Source: Emiliania huxleyi CCMP1516 (lineage: Eukaryota > Haptophyta > Isochrysidales > Noelaerhabdaceae). Taken from it: a DNA stretch of 64,000 nucleotides. Below are positions 53,410 to 64,000 of the stretch, piece after piece (the first letter of the stretch is position 1; each line of letters begins with the position of its first letter). Location: positions 431,771 through 495,770 of the forward strand of contig NW_005198091.1 of the NCBI RefSeq assembly GCF_000372725.1. Reading direction: 5' to 3'. Made by a program: the position numbers and the translations under genes. The notes below the pieces were generated by a model. The model saw only the letters and a list, made by a program, of their open reading frames with translations, was not told where the DNA came from and did not search any database.

Positions 53410-55648
53410 ACCGTCGCCGCCACCCTCGCCATTGCCGTCCCCGCCACCGCTGCCTTCCGTCCCAGCTGGCTACCCGAGCCGCCCACCCCCTCCCCCGCCT
53501 CCTCCGTCCCCGCCTCCGTCCCCTCCTCCCTCCCCGGCACCCTCCCCGCCTCCGTCTCCAGCGCCATCCCCGCCGGCTTCCCCGCCGCCACCCTTGCACC
53601 CTCCGCCATCTCCGCCGGGCCCGCCCCCACCTCCGCCGCCACCCCTGCCACCGCCGCCGTTCCTGCCTTCACCCTTGCCGCCGTCGTCGGCGCCGCCTTT
53701 GCCCGTGCCGCCGTCGCCTGCGCTGCCTCCACCCTCGCCGCCTCCAGCAACGCCATCTCGCATGTCGTCCCCGCCGGCGTCGCCGCCGCAGTCCGCGCCG
53801 CCGCCGACGCTGGGAGCGACCGGAGGGCTGGCCACGCCCCGGGTGACATCGCCGCCACCGCCGTGGCCATCACCCCCTCTGCTCGGACACCACCGGCACG
53901 CCACGGGCACCATCATCGGGGGCTCGACCGCCGCCTTCCTCGTCTGCCTCGGGCTCACGCTGTGCTGCTTCTACTGCCGCGAGGCTGTCGGGCGCGCGCA
54001 GCGCGTCCGCAAGTCGTCGCGCGCCTCTCAGAGCGGGATCGAGGCGTCGGGCTCGTGGATCGAGTACATGGAGCGCACATCGCTCGGCGGCGTGGCGACG
54101 CGGGCGGCATCCAACCACTCCATCATCGTCGACATGTCGCCCTCGATCTCGGCGTCGCTCGAGCGGGCGCTGGCTTCCGACCGGGTCGCAACGGCCGCAT
54201 CGTCCGAGCCCAGCCCGTCGCGCGACGAGAGCGACACGCCGACGGATCCGGACAACGGACATGCCGAGGATCCGCGTGCGCCGCCGCCGCCGCCGCCGCC
54301 CGCCGCGGCGGCCTCCTCCTCGGCCGCGCCATCCACCTCCGCCACCTCGTGGCTCGGCTGGCTGCCTGGCATCGGGAGCCCCCCACACCGCGGCAACCAC
54401 GACGCACGCGCGCGGCGGAGCGGAGAGGAACTGGACCTCGCCGACGGCGACGACGAGATGGGTTCGCAGGGTGAGGTGGCCAACGGATCGCTCAACGCCG
54501 CGCGCCTCTCCGACGACAGCTCGACCGTCTCGGCTGGAAACGTCGCCGCGGCGCACCGGGCGATGGCGGCGGTGGCGGCCCTGGGCGAGGCGGCCGCCGA
54601 GGCGGACGACCTTGAGCTGGGCGCATCCGCCGCGGGGGATCGCGGCTCTCCGTCCAGAGGCCGGCCCAGCTTTCGCACGGAGCTCTACGGCAGCGTCAGC
54701 CTCGCCAACGCCCAGGGCCTCGCGGCCGCCCAGCTGCCGGGCGGCGGCGGCGGCGGAGGGGGTGCCGCGCCTTCGGTGAGCGGGGTCAGCGCCTCGTCAG
54801 TTGGCACGCGCTCGCGGTTGCTCGTGCGGCCCGGCGGGCGAGAGACGGCTGCCTCGAGCACCGGCGGCGGCGGCACGAGCGCGGGCGGCACCGGGGCGCC
54901 GCGCAAGCGGTGGGCGGCCTTCATCTCGCACTACAAGGGCGAGGCGGCGATGGAGGCGCGCTTTCTGCAGACGGAGCTCGAGGCGCTACTCGGGCGCAAG
55001 TGCTTCCTCGACAGCGACGACTTGCGCGACCTGCGGCTGCTGCAGCAGGCCGTGCGCGAGTCCGACTGCCTGATCCTGGTCCAGTCCAAGAGCGTGCTCT
55101 TCCGGCCGTACTGCATCCTCGAGATGGTCACGGCGATCGAGGCGCGCGTCCCCATCGTGGGCGTCTCCCTCTCGGTCGCGGGCATCGACATGTACAACTT
55201 TAATCTCGCCCCGGCCTTCCTCACGCACCTCGAGCGGACCCTCGAGCAAGCAAACCCGGGCGCCTCGTCCGTCTTGACTCGCGCCAACGTCGACCTGACT
55301 TACGCGGCGCGCCTGCTCGGCTCCACCGTGCCCGAGATCATCTCGATCAGCTTCAACCCCTCCTCCTCGCGCAACATGCTCGCGGCGAGCGTCGCTGACA
55401 TCGCCGCCGCGATGGAGCACGCGATGCCGTCGCGAGTGCCGACGCCCGAGGAGTGGGAACGCCACGCCGCCGTCGTGTCTGTGCCGTCCCTCGACTGGAT
55501 CAACGACGCGCAGGCGCAGCCGCCCCTCAGCCAGCCGCACACACGCGCACCGTCGCCGACGCCTACCGAGGTGATGCGACGCACGTGGCTCCCCCCATTC
55601 AAGAAGACGGGCGGCAGCACTTGGGCGCCGGCTAACGGCCGAAACTGA
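52520..55648 (+). CDS. TIR-domain membrane protein with Cys modules and long proline-rich stalk
   Basis: ATG at 52520 gives 1042 residues. Two Cys-rich modules (CNDDCFYANNGVCNDG...CAWGSDCRDCG; CSNTCFYANDGSCDDQ...CAYGSDCEDCG) are followed by about 270 residues of Pro/Ser repeat (pherophorin-like stalk). Then come one membrane helix (TIIGGSTAAFLVCLGLTLCC), a basic stop-transfer, a Ser/Glu-rich cytosolic region and a TIR domain near residue 795. The TIR domain reads KRWAAFISHYKGEAAMEARF, RKCFLDSDDLRDLRLLQQA, VRESDCLILVQSKS and YCILEMVTAI. The conserved Glu of NADase-type TIRs is present in CILEM. No signal peptide is visible, so an upstream exon is likely. The layout suggests a surface receptor signalling through TIR; ligand and pathway are unknown. 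Confidence 0.8.
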
Positions 55649-55880
55649 GATGGGCGGGGCGGGTCAGACGTGATGCCCTCTCTAGAGACACTCGACTGTC
55701 AACACACGTGCAACTATTACTTGTTTATGTCCACTAGAGCCTCTTTTTTTTACCATACCTAGACACACGTATCTCTCCAGCGTTGGTGGCAGAGTGAGCA
55801 CACTTCCTGGGAGCCCCACAGCCACACTTCCCCACCTAGGCTAGCCACCACCCACCTTCTACCCCAGCCCCCTTTACCAC

Positions 55881-57581
55881 TCAATCCAAGGGCGAACGCA
55901 CCCACCGGCCGAGCAAGGTGCGGCGGCGTGCAGAGGGGGGTGGCGGCGGTGATGGTTCTGGGGGGTATGGTAGTGGGGGCGGTGGGGCGCTTGGGTTCGG
56001 CGGCGGCGGGGGCTGCAGCTGTGGTGGCGGCGGCGGCGAGGGCTCGGGCGGATACGGCGCGGGTGGCGGCGGCGGGAACGGCGGGGGCACCTCGGGTGAC
56101 GGTGGAGGCGGCGGTGAGGGCTCGGGCTCAGATGGCAGCGGTGGAGGCGGCGGGCTCGGCTCTAAAATCAGAGGCGGTGGAGGCGGTGGTGAGGGTTCTG
56201 GGGGTCCAGGAGAGGGAGGCGGAGGAGGGTGTGGTGGTAGCGGTGGTGGCAGTGGCAGTCCGCCCCCCAACGCCAGTGGCAGTCCGCTCCCGAACTCCTG
56301 GACAATATCTCCCACCAGCTCATCAACCTCCCCCGAGCCAGGGTCTGCTGGCGGCGGAATTGCCGGTGGGTCGCCAGAGCTATACTCAGAGCTAGAGTCT
56401 GCTGATGGCGGTGCTGCCGGTGGATCGCCAGAGCCGAATTCAGACTCGCCCGAGGCGTAATCTCCGACGTAATCCTCATCCAAGTCTGCGCTCATGGGAA
56501 TGAGCACGGTGCTGCTGCTCGTTGAGACATTGCTTTGGCTCCCGCTCGCAATCGATGGCGACAGCGGCAGGGGCGAGGCTGGCGCGGGCGGCGACGGAAA
56601 CGGCGGCTTAGACGGTGCTGGCGGTGGCGATAGTGAGCACTCCGAGCAGCCGCTGCAGCTATTCCAGGTGCATCGCATCTCCCACGGGTGCGTCCTCGCG
56701 GCGCAATAAGATCTGCACCTGCCACACAACCGCCAGGCCGCGCCAACAAACTGATGCGAGCGAACCGCGGTCAGGCAACGGAGTGGAACGCTCACATAGC
56801 ACCAGGATTCGCCCTCGTTGAGATGATCGGCGCAGCCGCCATATTCGACCAGTGCGCCACCACTCAACGGTACTGCCTCCGGGGCGCACGTGCAGTCCTC
56901 TGGCAAGTTCGGAGGCGGCGGCGGCGGCGGCGATGGCGGCGGCGGCGGCGGCGACAGCGGCTGTGGGGGCAACAGCGGCGGCGGTGATGGCGGCGGGGGG
57001 AGGGTACAGAGCCGCCACGCAGCGCCAGGGTACGTGGTCGATGGGTTCACATCCTGACAGTGGAGTGGCTGGATGACATAGCACCACGGCCCACCCTCGA
57101 AGAGGTGGTCAGCACATCCAAGGTGGTTCTGGCTGACGGCAACGCCGCCGCTGAGGACTGTCGCGGGTGACAACGGCGACACGCACGCACAGAGATCGCC
57201 CGGCAAGGCGGGCGGCAGCGGCGGGCGTGGAGGGAGCGGCGGCGGTGGCGGCCCATTGTGAATGAGGTCTGTGCACCGCTCGCACTCAAAGCAGACCGCG
57301 CCCACCGGCAGGTCGCTGATGGTGTCTCTGTCGATGTGACAGTAGTCGTGGTTTGTCAGGGGCTTAAGGTAGGTCAGACAGCCGCCGTACCCCGACTCGA
57401 ATGCCTCGCGCATGGAGACATCGCACTCGGGGAGCTGCATGTACATCTGTTGCCGTGCATGCAACCAGGGCACGCACCGCGACAGCGCTTGCCCATCGAC
57501 TACTCGAGTTCGCATTGGGTAAAACGCTGCAACGCCTCGGAAGTTTGCAATACGCGAGCACCTCGAAGCAACATCGACCAA
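55881..57581 (-). CDS. Cys-rich, proline-rich extracellular-type protein, 566 residues as read
   Basis: The start is uncertain: the first in-frame ATG is near 57515 and no signal peptide is visible, so a 5' exon may exist. A first Cys-rich part (CVPWLHARQQMYMQLPECDV, CFECERC) is followed by two similar modules (CADHLFEGGPWCYV...AAWRLC and CADHLNEGESWCYV...AAWRLC, a kringle/FN2-like spacing seen in algal surface proteins), each after a short PPP stretch. A third CTWNSCSGCSEC motif and a long acidic/proline tail (SPPPPP repeats) end in RRRTLLGRWVRSPLD. I infer a cell-wall or surface protein. It is convergent with the TIR gene across a 230-bp spacer. Confidence 0.6.
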   Translation of the reverse strand: MVDVASRCSRIANFRGVAAFYPMRTRVVDGQALSRCVPWLHARQQMYMQLPECDVSMREAFESGYGGCLTYLKPLTNHDYCHIDRDTISDLPVGAVCFECERCTDLIHNGPPPPPLPPRPPLPPALPGDLCACVSPLSPATVLSGGVAVSQNHLGCADHLFEGGPWCYVIQPLHCQDVNPSTTYPGAAWRLCTLPPPPSPPPLLPPQPLSPPPPPPSPPPPPPPNLPEDCTCAPEAVPLSGGALVEYGGCADHLNEGESWCYVSVPLRCLTAVRSHQFVGAAWRLCGRCRSYCAARTHPWEMRCTWNSCSGCSECSLSPPPAPSKPPFPSPPAPASPLPLSPSIASGSQSNVSTSSSTVLIPMSADLDEDYVGDYASGESEFGSGDPPAAPPSADSSSEYSSGDPPAIPPPADPGSGEVDELVGDIVQEFGSGLPLALGGGLPLPPPLPPHPPPPPSPGPPEPSPPPPPPLILEPSPPPPPLPSEPEPSPPPPPSPEVPPPFPPPPPAPYPPEPSPPPPPQLQPPPPPNPSAPPPPLPYPPEPSPPPPPSARRRTLLGRWVRSPLD

Positions 57582-59358
57582 GAAGAGAAAAGGGGGGACG
57601 CGAGAAAGGGAGGTTACCTACCCGAAGCGCGAAGGTCAGTTGAAACAACTGTATCTAGATAGAGAGAGAGAAGGAAGACTCGTCTGTCTCCCCTTTCTGG
57701 CTCCGGTGGTGAGCCTGTGTGTGTGCCAGTCCGCGCCAGTCTGCGCCCTTGTCGTGCCAGTGTGCTGTGAGAGAGGCTTGTATCTTAAGAATTCTTTCTC
57801 CCATTAAGCTAAAAAGATAAAAGTGTGCTAGCATGAGCCCGATCCGTCGCAGTGCTCTTGCGTTTCGGCGGTAGTGATCTGATCACCCGAATACCACGTT
57901 CGGATCGCTCCTCATCGCAAACCCTGCCTGTCAGCAGTTTCACCTTCGGGTACGTACGTATAAGAGCTACATACACTGAAAAAGTACCTACTCGGGGCTG
58001 TTGCAATAACAGAGGAGGCCTAAGTCGAACCCGCCGGGCCGCTGGCGGGGTGACGGTAGACCACCACTGCGATAGCCCCCTCCCGACGGGGACACCACCA
58101 CCCTCGCCCAGGGATCTACAATGCTGTCTTAAGGTCCGACCTGTGGGCTCTGCCTGCGCTCGGCACCGGGCACCGCCTCGGTATACAAAATGCGCCTGCG
58201 GGCGGACCCTTACAGATCACAGATCACCTACATACTAGTTTTCAAGCATCAAGTAGGTCGGGATTTTGGATGGGACACAGAGGGCAGAGGGTCTCTTGGG
58301 GGAGGAGGACAGACAACCGACAGACAGGGTCCCCCCCACCTGCACGAGCAGGATTTTGGAAGGACGATCAGGGGCACAGGTGGGGCTCTCCTGCTCCTGA
58401 GTCCTGACAAGGGACACGACAGGCTCGCAGCGCGGTGCACGGTGGACTCCCAACTCCACTGGCGGTCTCATCTCAGTCTCTTCTAAAGAAAGAAAGAAAG
58501 AAAACAGACAACCCAAGGAAGGGATGGGAGGACGGCACGCCGCCACCACACAGGGATTTTAAGGAGAGGGGTGTGATGCGCTAGCCGTCGCCCACCCTTG
58601 GCCGTCCGCCTCTTCCTATCTCTCTTCGCAGTCTCTCGCCGATTCTCGCTGCAACCTTCATGCCACCTCGCGGTCGCCCCCTTCTCGTCGTGGTCACCCT
58701 TGTCGCTTCTTCCTCTGTCGCGTCGCTCTCAGTCTCTGCTGCTGCTGCTGCTGTTGCGACTTCGGTCCCCGCGGGAAGCCCCGCGCATAGGACAACAACG
58801 TCTGTCCCACACACGCACAGACGCGCACATACATCATGCTCGGGCACCCTCCACAGTGTAGTGGTGTGAGCACACAAGTACTAGCAGAGTGCGCACCTGC
58901 CTTGGCGGGTGAGGGTCTGTAAGAATCAAAGCCTCTTGGTGCCAAACGTGCTCGAGCGCGCCGAAGAGAGACGATCTACGCTCGAGGGATAGATCGTCTC
59001 TCTTCGCTCTCAGTCTCTTCTAAATAAATAAATAAATAAAACGGACACACCAAACAAGGGGTGGGAGAAGGATAGGGTCCCCACCTGCACGAGCAGGATC
59101 TTGTAAGTCAGTCTCTTCTATAAATAAATAGAGCAGACCACCCCTGGCGGACTCAGGGCCGGTGCTTTGACGCAGTACAGAGTGCTTCGAGGTAGTATGA
59201 ACTCAGAACGGCCGCCCCCCCGAGAGCGCCTCTTCGACGCCCACGAGTCCCGGGGGGTCGGAGGGGTTGCGAGAGGGCCTTCGCTATTTTTTGTTTGAAT
59301 TCTGGAGGCCGTTCAAACATGTAACGTGCGTTCCACGTGCCCGTCCCCAGCAAGGACA
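57582..59358. other. intergenic, repeats of families A, C, D, E, F
   Basis: Order: family F inverted at 57755-57800, family D at 57836-57935, family E at 58179-58228, family C fragment at 58330-58370, family A full inverted copy 58499-58745 and family C at 59020-59106. CTTTCTT/AAAGAAAG tracts lie at 58484-58505. Positions 58955-59005 hold an inverted AGAGAGACGATCTACGCTCG / GAGGGATAGATCGTCTCTCT hairpin. I see no supported gene. Confidence 0.65.
58499..58745 (-). repeat. full-length inverted copy of dispersed repeat family A
   Basis: Reverse complement of 17940-18185 with the two halves in the same order. It starts after an AAAGAAAG tract, the counterpart of the CTTT tail seen at 18155-18185, and ends near CGACGCGACAGAGGAAGAAG on the complementary strand. 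Confidence 0.85.
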
Positions 59359-60005
59359 ACATGCTAGCCCAGCAGGCCGCTCCCACCGCCGCCCGCGGCG
59401 GAGGCAAGGCGGCAAAGGGTGGCAAGGGCGGCGGCAAGGGCGGTGGCAAGGGTTGTGGCCGTGTGGCGCACCAGACCCACTTTGCGCCGCCGCCCTCAAC
59501 GCCCGATACTCGGTTGAGCCGGCGGAGCGACGGCGGCAGAGTTGCGCCGCCGGCGACCTCACACGGCGTCGAGCGCCGTAGAGACGGCCCCGAGAGCCGC
59601 CGCCAGGTGTGCCACGACCGCCGCCGCGAGGCTCGTGGCGATGGATGCGTCAGACCCGCTTTTTGCGCCGCCGCACTCAATGCCCGATACTCGATCAGAG
59701 CCGGCGGAGCGACGGGTCGGCGGCGGAGTTGCGGCCGCCGGCGACCTTCCCCTCGACCACGCCGCCGACCCGTCGACAAGCACACGCGGACTGCCATCGA
59801 GAAGAAGGAGAAAGATGGCGGCGCATCCGGAGCCCGTGGGCGCGGCGTGGGCGGGCGCGGGCGCGGGCGGACGCACGGGACCCCGCCAGCGGAGGCGGCA
59901 ATGCCTCTGGCCGGGGGCCCTCTACAGCAGCGGCGAAGTGAGCGTGTTTGTGGTGTTGGTGTGACGTCTGAGCTTGGACCTGTGACTAAAGCCGGTTACC
60001 ACTGA
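59359..60005 (+). CDS. uncertain ORF, Gly/Lys-rich N-terminus
   Basis: It starts MLAQQAAPTAARGGGKAAKG and continues with GGKGGGKG repeats, like the N-terminus of some nucleic-acid-binding proteins. A CCCCAG directly upstream could be a 3' splice site in the 5'UTR. After ~35 residues it becomes Arg/Pro-rich and non-specific. The segments 59490-59565 and 59667-59745 are diverged direct repeats (CCCGATACTCG with GCGGAGCGACG). The real coding part may be one short first exon only. Confidence 0.28.
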
Positions 60006-60679
<674 letters not shown>

Positions 60680-62452
60680 ATGCTGAGCCTCGCCTCCTTC
60701 TCGCTCGGCCTGAACCTGGGCGCCACCCCGACGCGCGCTGGCGATGTCCGCATGGCGGTCGACGTGCGCGCTGTAGCTCGAGGCCGCTAGCTGCTCCGCC
60801 GCGCCGCGGCTCTCTGCGTCAGACGCGCTGCGGGCGCAGAGGTGCGAGTTGCAGCTGCTGCTGTGCCAATGCCCCCGCTCGCCCCGCCAGGTGCGCGCGC
60901 CGTTCAAGACGACCGAGTCTGACCGGCTTATGGACGAGGCGCGCGAGATCATGCCGGGCGGCGTCTCCTCGCCCGTGCGCGCCTTCAAGTCGGTCGGCGG
61001 CGACCCGGTCGTGTTTGACCGGGTCAAGGGTGCGTACGCGTGGGACGTGGACGGCAACAAGTACGTCGACTACGTCGGAACGTGGGGCCCCGCCATCGTC
61101 GGTCACGCCGACGACCGCGTCCTCGACGCCGTCAAGGCGACGATGGACAAGGGCACGTCGTTCGGCGCGCCGTGCGCGCTCGAGAATGAGCTTGCAAAGA
61201 TGGTCATCGACGCGGTGCCGTCGGTCGAGATGGTGCGCTTCACCAACTCGGGGACGGAGGCCTGCATGGGCGTCCTCCGCCTCATGCGCGCCTACACCAA
61301 GCGCGAGAAGGTGATCAAGTTTGACGGGTGCTACCACGGGCATGCAGACTCGTTCCTCGTCGCCGCCGGCTCGGGCGTCGCGACGCTCGGGCTGCCCGAC
61401 TCGCCGGGCGTGACGCAGGGCGCGTCGGCGTCGACGCTGGTGGCGACGTACAACGACATCGAGTCGGTCAAGGCCCTCTTCGAGGCCAACAAGGGGGAGG
61501 TCGCCGGTGTGATTCTCGAGGGCGTCGTTGGCAACTCTGGCTTCATCGTTCCGGACCAGGCCTTCCTGACGGAGCTGCGGCAGGTGTGCGACGACAACGG
61601 GGCGGTGCTCGTGTTTGACGAGGTGATGACGGGCTTCCGCATCTCGTACGGCGGCGCGCAGCAGCACTGGGGCATCACCCCGGACCTCTCCACCTTCGGC
61701 AAGGTGACTGCCGACACGCCCTCAGACCCACCCTCCGACACCCTCCGACTCGCCTCCCACGCACGCCCGTCGCCCGCGCCTCACCGCCCGCTCGCCCCGC
61801 CCCAGGTGATTGGCGGGGGCTTGCCTGTCGGCGCGTACGCGGGCAAGAAGGAGATCATGGAGATGGTTGCGCCGGCGGGGCCGATGTACCAGGCCGGCAC
61901 CCTCTCGGGCAACCCGCTGGCGATGACTGCGGGCATCGAGACGATGAAGATCCTCAAGCAGCCCGGCACGTACGAGCAGCTCGACCGCATGACGGACAAG
62001 CTCATCAACGGTGCAGCAGCACGCGCCGCTGCCCCGCTCACCCCCCCCCAGCTCACCCATCTCCGCAGCCTGCTCGTTGCAGTCGTCTCATCCGTCGTCG
62101 CACCCGCCCTCCAAGCCCCTCCCTCCGCCCCCTCCGCCCCGCCCTCACCCCTCTCCCGCCCCCGGCGCCACCAGGCATCCTCGACGCCGGTAAGGCTGCC
62201 GGCCACGCCGTGTGCGGAGGCCACATCTCCGGCATGTTCGGCTTCTTTTTCACCGACGGGCCCGTCAAGTGCTTTGCGGACGCGGCGAAGAGCGACACCG
62301 CCAAGTTCGCAAAGTGGCACCGCGGCATGCTCGAGCGCGGTGTGTACCTCGCGCCGTCGCAGTACGAGGCGGGCTTCATGTCGCTCTCCCACTCCGAGGC
62401 CGACATCGAGCACACGATTGCGATGGCCAAGGAGGTGTTTGCTGAGCTGTGA
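60680..62452 (+). CDS. GSA: glutamate-1-semialdehyde 2,1-aminomutase, plastid, 4 exons
   Basis: Exons are 60680-60763, 60891-61703, 61806-62010 and 62175-62452, all GT-AG; they give 459 residues. The N-terminus [20 protein letters not shown] looks like the signal part of a bipartite plastid presequence. The enzyme converts glutamate-1-semialdehyde to 5-aminolevulinate, the first committed precursor of chlorophyll and heme. Signatures are [72 protein letters not shown] and the PLP-lysine loop [16 protein letters not shown], where intron 2 follows the lysine codon. The C-terminus [20 protein letters not shown] is complete. No key residue seems missing. Donor GTGCGC and the first exon bases GTGCGC at intron 1 form a direct repeat. 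Confidence 0.97.
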
Positions 62453-63357
62453 GCTGCTGGCTGGGGGAGAGGGCGGCCAACTACGTCCCGCGCACTGGCG
62501 CGCGGCTCCGCCGGAGGGAGAGCGAGAGAGACCAGAGGAGAGATACGCGTTTGACGGTACACCCACTGGCGTTGCGCGAGACCGAGAGGCGGCCGTCGTG
62601 CGGCGCAACACGCCCGTGCTCTTGTATGTGTGTGTGAGGTGCTGGCCCCGTGGGCCTCTCTCGCGCCTCTCTGTACAAAGTCGCACGCACGCCGGTGGGA
62701 CGAAAACTTAGACGCGACGGGATCACGGCGCAAGCAGCGGGCACGAGAGTGTGAACACATTAACCATGAACAGGATGAACTCCTCTCCAAGCAAGACGAC
62801 CTGTCTCGCTGTCAAAAAGGCTCAAACCACAAACGCCGTCTCAAAGACGACACACAAAGTGGAGGCCCGAGGGTGGCCCGGTGCCGGTGCGCCGGGCGCA
62901 GGGACGCGGGGTCTTACTGTTACTCAGCTCTCCCGGACAGGATGTTAGGGGTGGCCGGTGCCGGCGTTACCGGGGCGGGGTTTTCTCCGAAATTCTCCCC
63001 CGCCCGGACACCCGAGACCCGTCCCCGGTTGTGACTTGTGTAAAAGCTAAAAGCTTGAACGGTTCTCTGTCCTTCACAGACTTCTGACTTCTTTGTAGAA
63101 AGAAAAAGTGTGTCACGACGGCCGACTCGCGTCTACATGTAGTGCCGCCGTCTCGGGTGTCAGGTGTCACGGAGGTAGGTAGGAGGAAGCGCACAAGAGG
63201 AGAGGTGAGATACCGGCCGGGCCAGCGCAAGAGACACACCTCGCATCAATACAAGACTCTCAGTTCTGCGCCGCCCCCACCGCAAGCGGATGTCGGCAGA
63301 GGCCAGGGAAGGTAGAGCAGGAAGGTGGAGGGGGGGGATGAGGGGGTGGGGCCGCCC
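62453..63357. other. convergent spacer, no supported gene
   Basis: Region between the stop codons of two convergent genes. Positions 62870-62990 are GC-rich with repeated GGCCCGGTGCCGGTGCGCC and GGCCGGTGCCGGCGTTACC strings, which give weak stem-loops. Nothing coding is supported. Confidence 0.5.
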
Positions 63358-64000
63358 TCACTCGCCGCCCGAAGAGATGGACCAGCGGATGTACCTGCGC
63401 GCGGCGGGCCGGCAGTGTCGAGGCGGGGAAGGATCGAGGGAAAGGAGAGGGAGGGTGGTGTGGTGGGAGAGGGGTGGTGGGTGCGGGGCTGCGCGCACCA
63501 CTCCAGGATGTCGAAGGGGAGCATCACCAAGCTGAGCGGGAAGGGGAGGCCGAAGCCCCACGACCACTGGATGTAGAAGCCGAGGGCGGCAACCGAGTAG
63601 CCAAAGGCCTTGCGGTTCGGGGGTGGGGGGGGGGGGCTCACGGGCGGGGGGCTGTCTGAAGGGTGTCTCGCGCCAGAGGCTCGCGGTCGTACGGGCGACG
63701 GGCGAAAGGAGAGGGGGGGGGGGAGGGGGCGATGGGGGGGGCTGGGGCTGGTCAAGGGGGACGCGTGGGTGGCCCACCCGTCAATCTCGGCCAGCCCCGG
63801 GGGGGGCTCGCGCCTCGTCGATGTACAAGTCCTCAGAGTCGAGCGAGAGAGGGCCGAGGTTCTTGTGGCCAGTCCCCCAAAGGTGGGCCATCACGCCGCG
63901 GGAGAACATGAACCCGCCCTTGATGGAGGACTGGACCCCGGAGATGAAGGTCTGCATGAACCTGCGGCGCGGCGGCGAGCGGGGCGTCGGGCGGTGGGCC
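63358..64000 (-). CDS. 3' part of a membrane-protein gene, runs off the window
   Basis: Exons are 63814-63961, 63499-63608 and 63358-63394; phases agree. The protein end reads FMQTFISGVQSSIKGGFMFS, RGVMAHLWGTGHKNLGPLSL, SEDLYIDE|AFGYSVAALGFY, IQWSWGFGLPFPLSLVMLPF and DILEW|YIRWSISSGGE. The aromatic helix FYIQWSWGFGLPFPLSLVML is a likely membrane segment. I do not recognise the family. The first of these introns starts with GC and has a poly-C tract (read on the gene strand) before the acceptor; the next starts GTGCGC. Confidence 0.6.

Noticed and set aside
53029-54474. Ala-rich and Arg-rich alternative frames over the TIR gene
   Set aside because: These are frame shifts of the CCG/CCT proline codons; only the proline frame continues into Cys modules, membrane helix and TIR domain.

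Overview
This is a GC-rich nuclear window from a photosynthetic eukaryote. It has spliced genes, (CA)n/(GT)n and (GTGC)n tracts, proline-rich secreted proteins and a plastid tetrapyrrole enzyme. It also has two 100-N assembly gaps with Sanger-like artefacts. About half of the introns I could define begin with GC instead of GT, and several have pure-C pyrimidine tracts. Together these point to a haptophyte of the Emiliania/Gephyrocapsa huxleyi type; that is inference, because no marker gene (rRNA, rbcL) is present.

Layout. 1-1254: dispersed repeats. 1255-5460 (-): one probable three-domain Golgi gene (sulfotransferase-like, exostosin, fucosyltransferase-like), broken in the assembly at 3392-4030 by a smeared duplicate read and an N gap. 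6060-7385 (+): two unrecognised ORFs and a near-perfect hairpin. 7869-10091 (-): 10-exon secreted GH43/GH32-like beta-propeller. 10663-12245 (-): bestrophin channel. 12311-13402: fold-back element. 13698-15918 (-): BiP-type Hsp70 with an anomalous break. 16144-17836 (-): carnosine N-methyltransferase. 18875-21898 (-): membrane-anchored protein with five 121-residue repeats. 22924-24135 (+): PHAX-domain protein. 24560-25317 (+): unknown. 25576-26625 (-): sulfotransferase. 27444-29668 (-): eIF4A-III in nine exons. 29895-31416 (+): ankyrin protein. 31896-37976 (-): two RNA-binding genes (WW/ZnF; KH/CCHC/RS). 38801-40247 (+): Tudor-like protein. 40440-42898 (-): four-helix membrane protein. 43279-44156: a transposon with perfect 8-bp target duplication. 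45124-46542 (+): orphan 472-residue ORF. 46516-47013: a second inverted-repeat element. 47054-49865 (+): serine-hydrolase protein. 52520-55648 (+): TIR-domain receptor-like protein. 55881-57581 (-): Cys/Pro-rich protein. 60680-62452 (+): glutamate-1-semialdehyde aminomutase. 63358-64000 (-): end of a membrane-protein gene.

Themes. Glycan building (1255-5460, 25576-26625) and glycan handling (7869-10091) recur, which fits a cell covered in sulfated polysaccharide. RNA processing is also concentrated here: eIF4A-III, PHAX, the KH/CCHC/RS protein and the WW/RanBP2/CCCH protein. I see no operon-like logic; neighbours look independent.

Most unusual signal. Introns in at least eight genes carry tandem arrays with an 11-bp period and the core CCGAG, always in the same orientation relative to transcription. 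Many introns are also bracketed by direct repeats at the splice junctions, from about 5 bp up to 22-32 bp of duplicated exon. Together this looks like a record of recent intron gain or an introner-like process.
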